Shown here piece by piece: positions 11,545 to 24,200 of a DNA stretch of 64,000 bases. Under the pieces are notes generated by a model. That model was not told the origin of the DNA, did no database searches, and was given only the letters and a program-made list of their open reading frames with translations. How positions within the stretch are numbered: position 1 is the stretch's first letter; every line of letters begins with the position of its first letter. Origin of the DNA: Desmodesmus armatus (taxonomy: Eukaryota > Chlorophyta > Chlorophyceae > Sphaeropleales > Scenedesmaceae); contig VIIQ02000619.1 in assembly GCA_007449985.2 (NCBI GenBank), forward strand, positions 248,001 to 312,000, read 5' to 3'. The translations under genes were made by a program, and so were the position numbers.

Positions 11545-11625
11545 CTATGCTGGACCATGGTCCAGCATAGGCTGCCCGTCTCTCTGCAGTGTGCAGCATA
11601 GGCTGCCCGTCTCTCTGCAGTGTGC
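11545..11625. repeat. 26-bp perfect palindrome followed by a 31-bp direct repeat
   Basis: The palindrome 11545-11570 has the half-site CTATGCTGGACCA. It runs directly into two identical 31-bp copies beginning AGCATAGGCTGCCCGTCTCT (about 11564-11594 and 11595-11625). Confidence 0.85.
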
Positions 11626-14258
11626 TGTGTTGAGCGAGAGCTTCAAGGATGCATACAGGCGCTGCAGCATGCACGCCATGCAGTCCAGCTATTGAGTGCA
11701 GCTACTGCGCTTGCCGTGGCTTTCTGCTGGTGGATTGAAACGACCCCTACTGAGCAAAGGAGTGTTCTCTTCCGTTGCACGGGTTGTGCTGTGGTGCAGC
11801 TGTGCACAATCCAAGGGTGTGCTTCTTGTTCTTCCTGCTGAAGGGCTGGAAGCCGAGTGCCTCTGTCCCCCTCCGGCAAGGAGGCCAGGGTTCAAGGTTT
11901 AGGATGTAGGGTTCTACACCCTACATGGTTGCATATGGCCGCAAGTGCCGTATGCTTCGGGTTTGCGGTGTCAGGAAGCAGCGAGGGAAGAACCGACATG
12001 TCGCACTGCCAATCACTTGTCAATTCTGTACACCCAGCCACCTCTAGTTTTGAGGCTGTGGCATGGATTACATACGTGTTGATATGTGATTTGTCTGGAT
12101 CGGGCTATAGCATGGTCTCCTCCATGCTACAGCCTGGTGCATGATCTGTGTACATCAGGCTGTGCCATGTTTGATGTTTGCTCTGTTGCTGGATTGGGGC
12201 TTGTATTTCTGGGAGGTGTGACAGCTCTCCCAGCGTGCAGCTTCTCTATATGGGTCCCTTTTTGTGCTGGATACACAAGGGCAGGCGTTGTTGTGTTACA
12301 GGTGCTTGCAGCAAGTGTGATGTGTGGTGTATGGTGTGTGTGCGGTCAGGTTAGGGGTGTGGTACGTGGTCCAGGTTCTGCCGGATTGACTGTAGTGCCC
12401 CAGCCTGCAGCTGCTTGCTCAGCACCAGGAATGAGTTGCTACCTTCTGCTTACAGAGGGCGTGTTTGCATCTTCTGTACAGTGATCACTGCTGCACCATC
12501 ATCTGTACCTTCCTTTTAAACTGCTGTACGTACCTGCCAGGCCTGTGTTTATGAACTGTTTTGCTGTGGTGAGCGCTCACACTTGGGCGCCGACAGCAGA
12601 AGTGTTTGCCTGGCAGGAGTGTCAGCATCTTGGCTGTTGTCCAATGGTGCTGGCGGTGACCACATATACACTACACAGACGGTATGAACGGCTGCTGCTC
12701 CCTGCTTGGGGTTTCGTCAGTGTTGGGGCATGGTGATGCACTGTGCCGCATAGGGTTTGAGTGCTCGTCTCAAGCAGCAGCCTCTGGCTGGTGATGCATA
12801 CATTGACTCAGACTTGCATATGGATATACGTATGACCCTTGACACAACATGGTGGGGTGTGATTGGTGCGGGTGCGGATGGCTGTTGATTGTAACTCGAG
12901 GGAACTATATACCTTTGGAAATAGAAAGGCATGGGTACCAAGGACATCTCCATCCAATCATTGCGGACTCTTGCCTTTGGTGGGGTGTTGCACCATATGT
13001 GGCACAGGCTTATTGTGCTGTGGCTACGTGTAACAGAACACTAACACACAAGCAAGGGGCCATTGGCTGTATTTCACAGTTGCGCCGGCAGCCAAGCGTT
13101 TCCACAAAGGAACCTGCCATGATGTGCGCACAGCATCAGCTGTACCAATCCTTGACAACAGATAAGCTGTGGCAGTCTAGCAAGTGCCCAGCACAACCAT
13201 GCCTGCACAGCACCGGGACTGCAGCCTGTGTAGGTCTCAAGCAGATACCGCCACTCATGCTGTGTTCTGCATCTCATCACAAGGGCAGGACCAGTAGTCA
13301 GCCGTTACATTCACTTATCTCACACAACCTCGACCCACAATCAGCCGCCAAACCCAAAGAACACCAAAGGTCAGCACCAAGGCCCAGACAGCACCACCGC
13401 CCCCTGCGCAGATCACGCCTGTGTTATGCATGCAGACAAGCACCAGAGCCCTTGATTCTATCGATTGGCTGACAACGCTGCTCCAGGAAGGCGCTGCTCT
13501 ACACGCTGCATCCAAGCAGTGTGCAAAGCCTACTGCGCCGCTGGCGTGCAGGCAGTGCGGTGCATCTTCCAGCACACCCCACATAATTCGAGCGAGAACG
13601 CCGACGGAATGCAACAGAACAACACAAAACCCAGACCATTACCTATCATGGGGCCAAACACAAGGTGCATCAGGCTCTGGCTATCTTTGCAGCCACTAGC
13701 TGTGGCACAGCACAAACAAGCAGACAGGTTGTTAGGCTTTCGTTGCCTGGGGTGGCGGTGGGGGACCCAGTGCTAGTTACATTGTGTTCTGTGTTCCCAT
13801 CTTTGTGTGTTCCCAGTGTCTCCGCAGGAAATCTTGCTACCTCCCCGGTTCCGGGCACTGTCTCACAAACAAGCAGACAGACCTGCACACAGGAGCCCAC
13901 AGGGCACAGCACCAAGCACCACACCAGCACCTGCTGACACCGGAGCAGCAGGAGACCTCCCAGGGATCAAGTTGATCCCTTGGGCCTACCAGGTAACACA
14001 GCACGGGTGCGTGCACAGCAGTCACCGTCCCTGGAACAGCATGATCCCAATGTCGCCATTGTAGGACATATGCTGCGGTGCACCTGGCGGTGCTGCATCG
14101 ATGCATCTCTGCCTCAGCACGGGCCGACAAGGCACGCTGCACACCCCGCAACACACAGAGAGGCGTATAATGACTAATCCCTGATAATGACAGTATGTAT
14201 CTGATGGTGCAAGTCATGTGTCACACTGGCAAGCCCTCTACTGACAAGAGGTATGCTT

Positions 14259-14263
14259 TTACA
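14259..14263 (-). terminator. Possible TGTAA poly(A) signal of the lipase gene
   Basis: TGTAA on the minus strand, 966 bp beyond the lipase stop. It would place the two-copy tandem repeat inside the 3' untranslated region. Weak evidence. Confidence 0.25.
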
Positions 14264-14534
14264 GACAAGTGCATGTATTTCAGCACCTGTGCGGCCTGAT
14301 CGCAGGTGTACACAGCCACATGCGTGTCAGTTGACACGATACATGTGCATCACATCAAGAGCTCAACCCCTGCTTGAATCGGTCGATGGGTGCAACCCAC
14401 ACCCCACTGTCCTCCTGCGCCCCCGGCCCTCTCACACAATCACTACTGCTGCACTGCTACAGTCTCCTAGCGCCATGGCCTGCTGCAGCTGCGCCTGATA
14501 CACCCTCTCAGTACAGCCCCCCAATCGTCTCTGC

Positions 14535-15257
14535 TTGCTACAGCTGCGGCTGCTACACCCTCCTGCCACAGCCCCCCCCCCCAAACGTCTCTGCCTGCTG
14601 CAGCGGCCCAGGCTTCATTGCCTGCTGCAGCTGCGGCTGCTACACCCTCCTGCCACAGCCCCCCAAAACGTCTCTGCCTGCTGCAGCGGCCCAGGCTTCA
14701 TTGCCTGCTGCAGCTGCGGCTGCTGCACCCTCCTGTCACAGCCTCCTACACGTCACCGCCTGCTACAGCCTCCCCCGCATAACTGCCTGCAATAGCTGCG
14801 GCTGCTACACCCTCCTGCTACAGCCTCCTAGGCGTTGCGCCCTGCAGCAGCAGCAGCACCTGCTGCCTGCTACAGCCTTCTCGACATCACTGCCTGCTAC
14901 AGCTGCGGCTGCTACACCCTCCTGCCACAGCCCCCCCCCCAAAACGTCTCTGCCTGCTGCAGCGGCCCAGGCTTCATTGCCTGCTGCAGCTGCGGCTGCT
15001 TCACCCTCCTGCCACAGCCCCCCAAAACGTCTCTGCCTGCTGCAGCGGCCCAGGCTTCATTGCCTGCTGCAGCTGCGGCTGCTGCACCCTCCTGTCACAG
15101 CCGCCTACACGTCACCGCCTGCTACAGCCTCCCCCGCATAACTGCCTGCAATAGCTGCGGCTGCTACACCCTCCTGCTACAGCCTCCTAGGCGTTGCGCC
15201 CTGCAGCAGCAGCAGCACCTGCTGCCTGCTACAGCCTTCTCGACATCACTGCCTGCT
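14535..15257. repeat. Two tandem copies of a ~360-bp CTG-rich unit
   Basis: CAGCTGCGGCTGCTACACCC occurs at 14541 and again at 14900 (offset 359), with the whole unit repeated up to about 15257. Each unit nests shorter ~70-bp repeats built around GCCTGCTGCAGCGGCCCAGG. The right end overlaps the last codons and stop (15229) of the lipase gene, so the repeat forms the start of its 3' untranslated region. Long Ala-rich open frames here are composition artefacts. Confidence 0.85.
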
Positions 15258-18200
15258 GCAGCGGCGGCTGCGCCACCACCACAGGAGCAATGCCAGGCGG
15301 CAGCGGCCTCCCTAGTGCCTGCTGCCTCTTCAAATGCCTCACCAACCTCTTCAACTGCTGCATCTGCTTATCAGGCACATGGTCCGCAAACATGTTGCGG
15401 CTCACCACCATGCCCCCCACGATGACGCCCAAGCCGTCAGTGATGTGGGGCTGTAGCCGGGTGACCACCCGCTTGCCTGCTACAGCCACCGCTGCAGCTT
15501 CCAGCGCAGCACTGCCGCGGAGCATCGAGCTGCTGCCGAGAGACTTGCTGCTGCCGCCTGGCCCACTCCTGGCTCCTGCTGCCTGTGGCTTCAGTCGTCC
15601 ACTCCCAGCACCATCTGCAACCCCATTCGCAGGACTGCTGTTCACACCCAAGGTTGGGTGTGGGGTGCAGGATGCCTCCAGGGTGGAAGGAGCCGCACTG
15701 GCAGCAGCAGCGGCTGGCTGTGGCAGGCTGTGTGCTGATGATACGGAGGTCAAGGAGGAGCGTGTGTTGGGGACGCGCAGGCGGGGCTGCAGCTGCTTGT
15801 TGCGCTCCAGCCACAGGACCTCTCCGGGCGGGACAAACTCACGCGCAATGCGCACCTGAACAGGTACGACACCACATCACACATGTCATGAGTTTAGACT
15901 GTACTCACAAATATGGTCCTAGACCCCCCCAGTGTTTCCTGCGTTCATATGCATGCATGCAACACAACATGCCGGTATGCAGCAAGGGTCAGCATGCCTG
16001 CAGTGGCTGTTGTAGACCGGCTGTGTGGTTATGTGAACACCCAATTGGATACTGCACCCTCAACAGCACAATGCTACACAACCCCAGCATGAAAGCCGCC
16101 ATTACACAAAGCAGGCTTCACGCTTGGCAGAGGTACAGCCCACAATGCTTGACTGCTGTTGCGACATGCACAAGCAACTAAACAAACCACCCCGTCTGCG
16201 CCCAGCATGCGCATGCATCTGGATGGCAAGGCCTCACCCTTAGGGGGTCCAGGGTTCGCTCCTCGACCACGGCACGCCTGTAGTCCTCAAATGCACGGAT
16301 CTCTGCCACGCTGAGCTCCTCCAGGGGCCTGAGAACCTCCTGCTCCTCCCACTTCTTCCCAGAGCAGCACCCAGCAGCAGCTTGTACTTGGGCAGCTGCA
16401 ACGGAGAAAGGCGGGAAAATGCGGTGCTGCAGCGTGTTGGTAGGTATACATGCTTGTGTGCCTAAAGCTCTTCAGATGCAAACTGTATCCCTCTCTTTCG
16501 GGGCTGCCTGCAAGAAAAAGGTGACATCACTGACATGTGCTGTCATGCACGCTGTGCAGCGCTTGACAAGAGTGGCTTGACAAGAGCCGCGCCCAGGCCT
16601 CATGGTCTGGGCCCTTGATCTGCGCAGCCCTGCAGGCCAACACCGGGCCACAGAGCTGCAGGGCACAGCTGGAGCTGCAGGAAAAGGGACCGCGAGCCAA
16701 CAAGGTGGCCGGCAGTTGATGGTTAGCTTGAGACTGCATGCACACGATAGCAGGGCTGGACAGCTGCTCCAAAGCTTACCTTGCAACGCAGAGCACATAT
16801 CATCATCTCGTCCCGCAGCCTCTCGATGGTCCACAGTGACATGCGAGGAACCATGTCCTGCTCAGGCGCCAGTCACAAATGCGAGGGACACACACAAGGC
16901 ATGCAGGGGGCAGCGAGGGACATGTGAGCGACATGCGGCATGCAGGGGATTGTGCCCTGCTCAAGCGCGCACGCTCCATGCGCTGGCACTTCCCGCTCAA
17001 TTTACCGAACGCGGCAGATTACCGACCATTACCGGCCGATCTTGGCACTTTTGGTCTGTACATTAGGCCTGCCCCAGCCGCGATGCAAAGCATGGCAGCA
17101 TGAACAGGTGTAGGGGTGTTCGTCTACGTCCTGCTGCCGTAAGTAGGGCCAGCGCACTCTCCAAACAAAGCATCGTCACGCGCGCAACTGCCTGCGCCTG
17201 GGTGAGCCCCAGCTGTGCCGTAGTAAGCAACCCAACCGGCTTCAAGGTAGCACAGACGCAACCAGCAATGCTGCGGTACCATGTGAGTGCTCACCTTTGC
17301 GATCACAATGCTGTAGCAGATGTCTCTCAGGCTGGCAGCTGCTGCAGGGCTCATGAGCCCGCCGGGTGGAGCAAAGCACCAAGCACGGACGGCAGCATAG
17401 CGAGCGCGGTAATGCAGCGCAAGCAGCGCCGCCACCCCAGCGCCTGCAAACAGCATTCAGGACAGCCGGAAACATCATCAGCTGTCATGAGTAAAGCAAG
17501 GCAATGAAAATTTGGGCACCAACATGCCTGCACTGCAGCTTTCGTGGTAGCCGTGCACACCCCGATCGAGACCCCTCAGCACAGTTTGTATCAGCAGGTT
17601 GTCAGGCTGTTAAATTGGCGCCGGCATGCACTGTGCCAGCTTTTGCGCATCATTGGGGTCCACCGCATACCACCGTGTGCTGACACAAGTCCTGCCAACC
17701 GCGCCTGCTCAACACATGCACGCGCGCATGGACGCACCCACCCATCTCAAAGTCAGCACACACACCCACTACTTGCCACACCCACTACCAACCCAAGCAT
17801 GCTCTCAGCGAGTGCAAACACAGCAGGATTGACGTATCACACCAAATGGACAGCCATACATGCTTCTCACATACAGGCTGACTTACAGACACACAGACCA
17901 GCAGAAACTCAGCAACAGGCAGGTTCCACGCACACGCCTACACAACGGACAGCATCAATGCTGGAGGGTACACAGCATATTCATTATGCTAGCTACACAT
18001 GCATCCTCTATGCCAAACACACAACTCACCCAGGCTGTGACCTGTCAGCACCAGCGTCCAGCCTCGGCAATCAGGTAGCTCGCTGCTGCTGATGAACCGC
18101 CCTTCTTCAGCACCAGCAACACCACCCTTTACTGCCTCTGCAGCATCAGCAGCTTCAACTCCAGCAAGCCCTGCTGCACTGCCGCCGTCAGCGGCAGCGG

Positions 18201-21200
18201 CAGCCGCGGCGGATGCACAGCACGCTGCGATGTCACTGTCTGCGGTGCCTGCCCTGCTGCCGTGCAGCCCTGGGGCATGTCCATTCGGCTGCTGCTTGCC
18301 GGTGGTGGTGTCTGTCGTGAGGTGAGAGCCCAGCAGCAGCTGGTCGAGCAGGCCCAACCGGTCCAGGTCATCCCGAATGGCTCTTGCACAGTTCAAGATG
18401 CCTTCGTGAGCAAACCTGGCAGGAAGCGCAGCAGCCACACCAGAAAGCACGCAGTGTGTATGCTTGCAAGGCAACGCAGGCTTGAATGCAAATAGTTATC
18501 AGTAACAGCCACACCATGCGATACACCACAGGCAATGCAGCCTGGCACTCTCGTCACACCTCATGGCTAGCATTCCAGCAACAGACAATGCAACCTCCAA
18601 ACAGAGTGAGCTTGTGTGTCAGTGACTGCCATCCTGTCGTCGAGAGACAACATTCGTGTGGCACCAACCACGCTTGACGGTCATAGTCCCACAATCGCGC
18701 CCCTCGCTCACCACTGAGCGCCGGCAGCACCAGTATCCGGCGTCTCCTCAGCTGCCGCAGCCTGCGCTGCTGCTGCAGCCGCATCAGCCTCGGCAGCTGC
18801 TGCCTCTTCCGCCTCGCCAGCAAGTGCGGCCTGCTCTGCAGCAACAACAGCGGCTTCTGCTGCCGCCGCCGCTGCTGCTTTCGCTGTCTCAGGCCCACTG
18901 TCAGAGTATGGGTCTGGGATATGCTGCATGTGCCAGGGCCTGTGTGAGTCGACCGTGGGATCTGCCAGCATGTTTGGGTGGGGTGCTGCTGCAGCAGCCG
19001 CAAACGGACTGGCAGCCGAATCCTCACCCAGTCCAGGCTGCTGCTGCTGTTGCTGAGGCTGCATGAATGGTGACACGGCACCAACGGCAGCACCCATAGG
19101 TCCTGATGATGCCTCACCCGCTGCTGCTGTGAGTGCTGGCCGCGCAAGTGGTGATGCACCCTCTCCTGCGCTGCCGGCGGCACCTGCTGGGATACTACTG
19201 CACACAGAGGTTCCGACAGAGTTTGGAGTGCCAGGTGCCGGAGGCCTGGCACTGTGGGTCATGCTGAGCCCAGAGGGGCTTGCCCCTACTGCAGGCCGGC
19301 CGGTAAGGTTCATGCTATAGCTCATCAGCAGCCCTTGTCCTGCGGATGCAGACGGCCGCGCTGCCGGCTGAGGTACGGCTGCTGTACTGCTCGGCACCAT
19401 GGTGGCTGCCCCAGACAGTAAGGACCAATCTGTGGGGCCCCCGTCCGACAGCTGCTGCTGCTGCTGCGGGCCTGCTAGACGGGGACCCAGCAGCCCGGGC
19501 AACCCCAGCTTGCGCGCACGCCAAGCTACGTCTGACACAGCTGCACGTAGGGAGCGCCTGCTGCCAGCCCCTCCGGCCGTGCTGCCCCCCAAGCTGCTGC
19601 CTTCGTCCGAAACGGGCCGCTGCCGCAGCTGCTGTCCAGCCTGCTGCTGCTGCTGGCTGGCCAGCGGTGCCGGGACGGACGCCATCACGGACAGCTGCAG
19701 TTGCTGCTGCTCTGCCTGCAGCAATTCATCCACAGCCCCAGCACCACTGTTGATGCGTGGCAGTTGGCTGAAGGTGCTCCTCCTGCTGCGGACGCCTTTC
19801 GGGCTGACTGGCTGACTGTCAGCGCTGCCAGCGTCCCCAAAGGCCCCAAGTCCTGCTGCTCCTGCTGCCGCTGCCGCCCCCAAACTTCCGCTGCGTCTCG
19901 GAGAGCTGCCCTGCTGCATTTCCCTCACGGAAACAGCACCAGTAGCACTGGATGCTACCCCAGGCTCCGAGGCAGGGCCTAGACCCCAGCTGGGGTTTGT
20001 CCCCATCGCAGCAGTCGTCATGGATCCCTCTGTGGAAGAGGCAGGTGCTGTGCTCCTCATGCTCGGCATGCTGCTCAGCATCTGCTGCTGCTGCTGGTGA
20101 TGCAGCTGCTGCAGGAAGCTCCGCTGGGTGGCTGCCGCTGCTGCAGCTGACTGGTCCGTGGCTGGCGAGGTCATTGGGGCGTAGCGGTGCCCAGCCCTGG
20201 CTGCGCCCAGCGCCCTGTCGGCTGCTGTGGTGCGGCGGGTCTGGCTCTGCCGCCAGGACTCTGCCGTGCTGCGCCTGGACACCGGGCCGCTGCTGGGGAT
20301 GTGCTCGCTGGCGTAGGATTGCAGCAGACCACCCTGTGAGCAGCAGCAGCAGCAGGGACCAGCAGCAGCAGCAAGTGACCAACAGCAGCAGCAGCAGCAG
20401 CAGCGACAGTGACCAACCATCTAAAAACAAAACAAAAACAGCAGTGACGCATGAAGGCAGCAAGGAGGATGCGCTCGCTGGTTTGAGACTGCAGCAGCCC
20501 ACCCTCACACGGCAGCAGCAGTGAGTGACGGCTGCACAGCAGTCACACACTGGTCCAAGGCAAGAGCACTTGCAGCAACGCACCATCAAGAGGCGCAGGA
20601 CGATGAGATTGAAGTTGCTTTCAGTTAGGCCACCACACAGGAGCGTCGGGAACTGGTGTGCTTTCGCAGACGGCAGACACCCAGGTCACATGCGCGCACA
20701 TTGTGTGCCAACAAAGCACATTCGGACCCAGCAGATCCATCCAAACCCCTCCCACAGACCTCAATCGTGCGCACCTGCTCCCTGCCATGCCCCAACATCC
20801 TGCCGCTTGTCGTTGCTGCCGCACGCCGTCGTGAGCTTGGGCCGGGGCCATGCTGCCCTGCAGACCCCTTCCCGGCCCCCAACGCCGCCCCAAGGTTCAG
20901 GCTCAGCGTCTTGAACAACCGTTTGGGACTGCTCACGCCGTCTGCGCCTGCGGCCACATTGTCATGGCTGCTGCCGCCACCCGGGCGGCCATGGAAGCTG
21001 CTTGCGCTTGCTGCTGGGGGCCTGCCATGCCTGCTGACATGGCTGCTGTGTACACCGAAGCGACCCTCCTCTGCAGCAGCAGCAGCGACGGCGTCTGAGG
21101 AAGAGCCTCGCGGACGGTGCCGTGGCGCGCCGCCCTCTCCTGTGTCGGAAGCAGTCAGCCGTCTCCAAGGGCCCAGGAGGACACTCAGGGCAGCCTCTAG

Positions 21201-24200
21201 CACCGACGGCCTGGGCGTCAGCGGCTGCTGCTGCTGGCACTGCTGTAGGTCAGAACCATCCAGCAGCTGCTGCTGTTGCTGGGACTGCTGCCGGCTGGGC
21301 TTGAAGGCACTTGCTGCCCTGCGTGCAAATGACGGCTGCTCAGACAGGCGAGAGCCCAGCGGCTGCTGCTGCTGCTGGACGGGCTGCTGGTGGCTGTGTA
21401 GGCCGCCAAAGTTGACACTCCACTGACGTCTCAGCGGACGGCCTGCTGCTGCCAGCGGTTGCGCCACTGCTGCGGCGGCGGCTGCAGCAGCCTGTGCAGC
21501 AGGCACAGACGGCATAGCCGCCAGGCTGGCCTGCGGCTGTGGCTGCTGCTGCTGCTGCTGGGCTGGGGGCGGCTGCGGCGGCTGGGAAGGCTGCTGCTGC
21601 TGCGGTGGTGGTGGCCGTGGTGCGGCTAGCGTCTGTCCAGCAGCGTCGACGCCAGTGCTGCTGCTGCGTGCGGCGACAGAGGCTGCTGCTGCTGCCGACG
21701 CAAAGGGAGATGCCTTGACAGACCTGAAGCTTCCTCCTCCGCTGCTGGCTCCCGGCATCGACCTGTTCAAACCCCCTGGCAGTGCAGCGTCACCACCACC
21801 ACCGCCACCACTGACAGCACAAGCCTGCAAGGCAGCCTCAAGGGCTGCTGCCGGCGGCCAGTCCAACCGCTGCTGCTGCTGCATGAAGGTATCCTTCGTC
21901 GGAGCCCCTGCCTGCGCCAGTGCTGCTGCTGCTGCTGCTGCTGCATCGCCTGCAGAGGCCGCCAGTGCCGTGTCCTGCAACTGCCAGCCGTCTGCTGCGG
22001 CGGCTGCCGTGCAGGCCTGCTGTTGTGGGCCGAGTGCTGCTGCTGCTGCTGCTCCTGCAGGCTGCATGAGCCAATCCTCATCCAATGGGGCTGGGTCATA
22101 CAGGATGTCTGAAAGGGCACAGCCAGCAGCGTAGCAAGCATGGAGGAAAGGGTGGTTGGGGTGTGGTAGGGAAGGAACGCTACTCCATGCATGTGTGCTT
22201 GCTCTCTGGCCTCATCATTACATTATCATCATAACACGTTACCCAGCAGGTACCTTGTGCATATAGCAACGATTCTACCTCGGTGCCATACAGCGCACCA
22301 CCAGGCCCAGTAGTGACCTACAAGCGACACACTAGATAGCCTGGGCCGGTGACGACCCCCAAAGCCAGCAGCACGGGAGTATGATACAAAGGGACCCACA
22401 CCTGTGACGCAGTCCTCCACGCTCAGGCTGCCGCGAATGGCCACCACCACGCAGCGCCGTGCGGCATCCAGCACCACGCTGTACGGCAGCAGCCCTTCCA
22501 CCAGATTGTTGTAGTTGACGTACAGCAGGTCTGCTGCAGGGATGTTGGCAGTCTGGGTGGAGCCGAACAGCAGACAGCAGAGTGGCGGGAGCAGAGAACG
22601 GTGGGAAGCGGTTGCGAGGAGGGTGGGCGGCTCGAGATGCTCTTTACCAAAGGAGTCCCCGCAGCTTCGTACAGTATACGTGACATGCGCGCTCTGCACA
22701 TCTGGCGATGCTTCACTCACGCCCAGTGCTGGGTAGGCCCACCAGTCGGCTCTGCTGCCCCTGCATACACCTAACTTTGAAACCACTTTACTGCAGGGAG
22801 ACGCCCTGGCTTTTTGTCCCAGCGGCATTGTTTAATTATCCTTGTCAGACGTACGCATGCACGCCCTCTGCTGACACACCCAGCCCACCTCACCTGCATA
22901 ATGGCCTCATTCGTCAGCCGCTGTGAAGCTGTCAGCGGCGCCATCTTGGGCACATGGCTGGCGCCCCACTTCCCGCCACACATGCGCGCGCACATGGCCT
23001 CGTCCGACCAGAGCCCGCCAGCTACTGAGCTCAAGCCCGGCTTGCCGCCTGGCATGCCATCACCAGGAGCACTAGGCCCTGGCCCCGACCCAGCAGGAGT
23101 AGGGCTCGCCGCTGCGTCAGCACCAGCACCTGCTGCTGCCTCCCTGCTGATCCCCAGCGCATCCGCAAGTGCCTGCAGCAGCCAGATGTTGCCACGGGAC
23201 TGCACCCAGCGCTGGCTGCGGCTGCTGGCCTCTGGCGATGCAAGCATACTTGGGGCGGTGTGCTGGTGCTGGTGCTGCTGCGTGCTGCCAGCAGCAGCAC
23301 CACCCTGCTCCACATCCCAGCCGATGCCGTTAATTGCTGACGCATGCTGCTGGTTATGCTCCTGCGTGTACGACTGCTGAGCCTGCTGGTGTAAAAGTGA
23401 GGAGGCCCCGGTGGGCGTGCCTTCCACTCCCTCCGCCACAGGGACCCCCAACAACGGCTGCCTGCCAACATATGCAGCAGGCTCGCTGGCACCCGCTGCT
23501 GTGCTGGCCGGTGACGTGCTGTCTGTATCAACGGACGACATCGTCACCACTGCTGTCACAGGAGGGGCCCCTTGCACAATGACAGTACCCCTGCTACCTG
23601 CACTGCTGCTCTTGAAGCTGCCTGTCTTGCCGTTGCCGCTACCCAAGGTACTGTCGTCAGCAGACGCAGAAGCTGCAGGTGTGTGCATAGCCAGGCCGCC
23701 GCCGCTGCTGCGGCTGGTGTGCGGGGTCTGCTTGCAGCATCCGCCACAACACAGGCGGCAGCAGCGAAGCACCCTGCACAGAACAAACAGCAGCATCACA
23801 CACACACTTGGTATTGCATCATGCGTGTGGCGGTGCAGGGGCTAGCGGAGCCTTTGCAACTCCGCTGCTCATGCTGTCTTGAGCCCTGTTGGTCCATTCG
23901 TGTGTTGATTGCATCGCTGTCTGCTCTACTCCCACACGATCACACACAATCTGACTGCCATAAGCAGCATGCAGCAGGGGCACGGCACCAGTGAACGCAA
24001 CACCTTGCTGTTACAAATTCCTAGCCCTCAATCTTGCAGGTACCGCCACCACACAAAGTGGTTCGCAGTCCACACACCACGTGCGCATGCGAACAGCCCC
24101 CATACCTGTATCTGTGAGACCAAAGGAACATTGGCCAGCCATAGATTGCATTGGCATACGCATGCCAGTGCAGGCCTCTTCCAGAAGCTCAAGTGGGACA

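Larger units (their letters stand above)
10161..14534. other. Long region without a recognisable gene
   Basis: It begins with the probable 3' untranslated region of the metalloprotease. Open frames exist (for example 10921-11601 and 12849-13472 on +), but they lack domains, codon-like composition or splice logic. Visible structure: a hairpin with 9-base arms (11904-11926, ATGTAGGGT stem), a 26-bp palindrome with a 31-bp direct repeat (11545-11625), and the presumed downstream end of the diacylglycerol lipase transcript near 14259. Confidence 0.55.

Noticed and set aside
10921..11601. 226-residue plus-strand frame
   Set aside because: Trp/Cys-rich random-looking composition, no domain, embedded palindrome and direct repeat.
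12849..13472. 207-residue plus-strand frame
   Set aside because: No recognisable motif, signal or splice context; probably chance.
14374..15425. Two overlapping Ala/Cys-rich plus-strand frames
   Set aside because: They are readings of the 360-bp CTG-rich tandem repeat, with no domain and no splice logic.
22725..22764. Possible extra lipase exon encoding SRADWWAYPALG
   Set aside because: Joining exon 5 (AIMQ) directly to exon 6 (TANIPAADLLY) is in phase and matches the family alignment; inserting this segment breaks phase.
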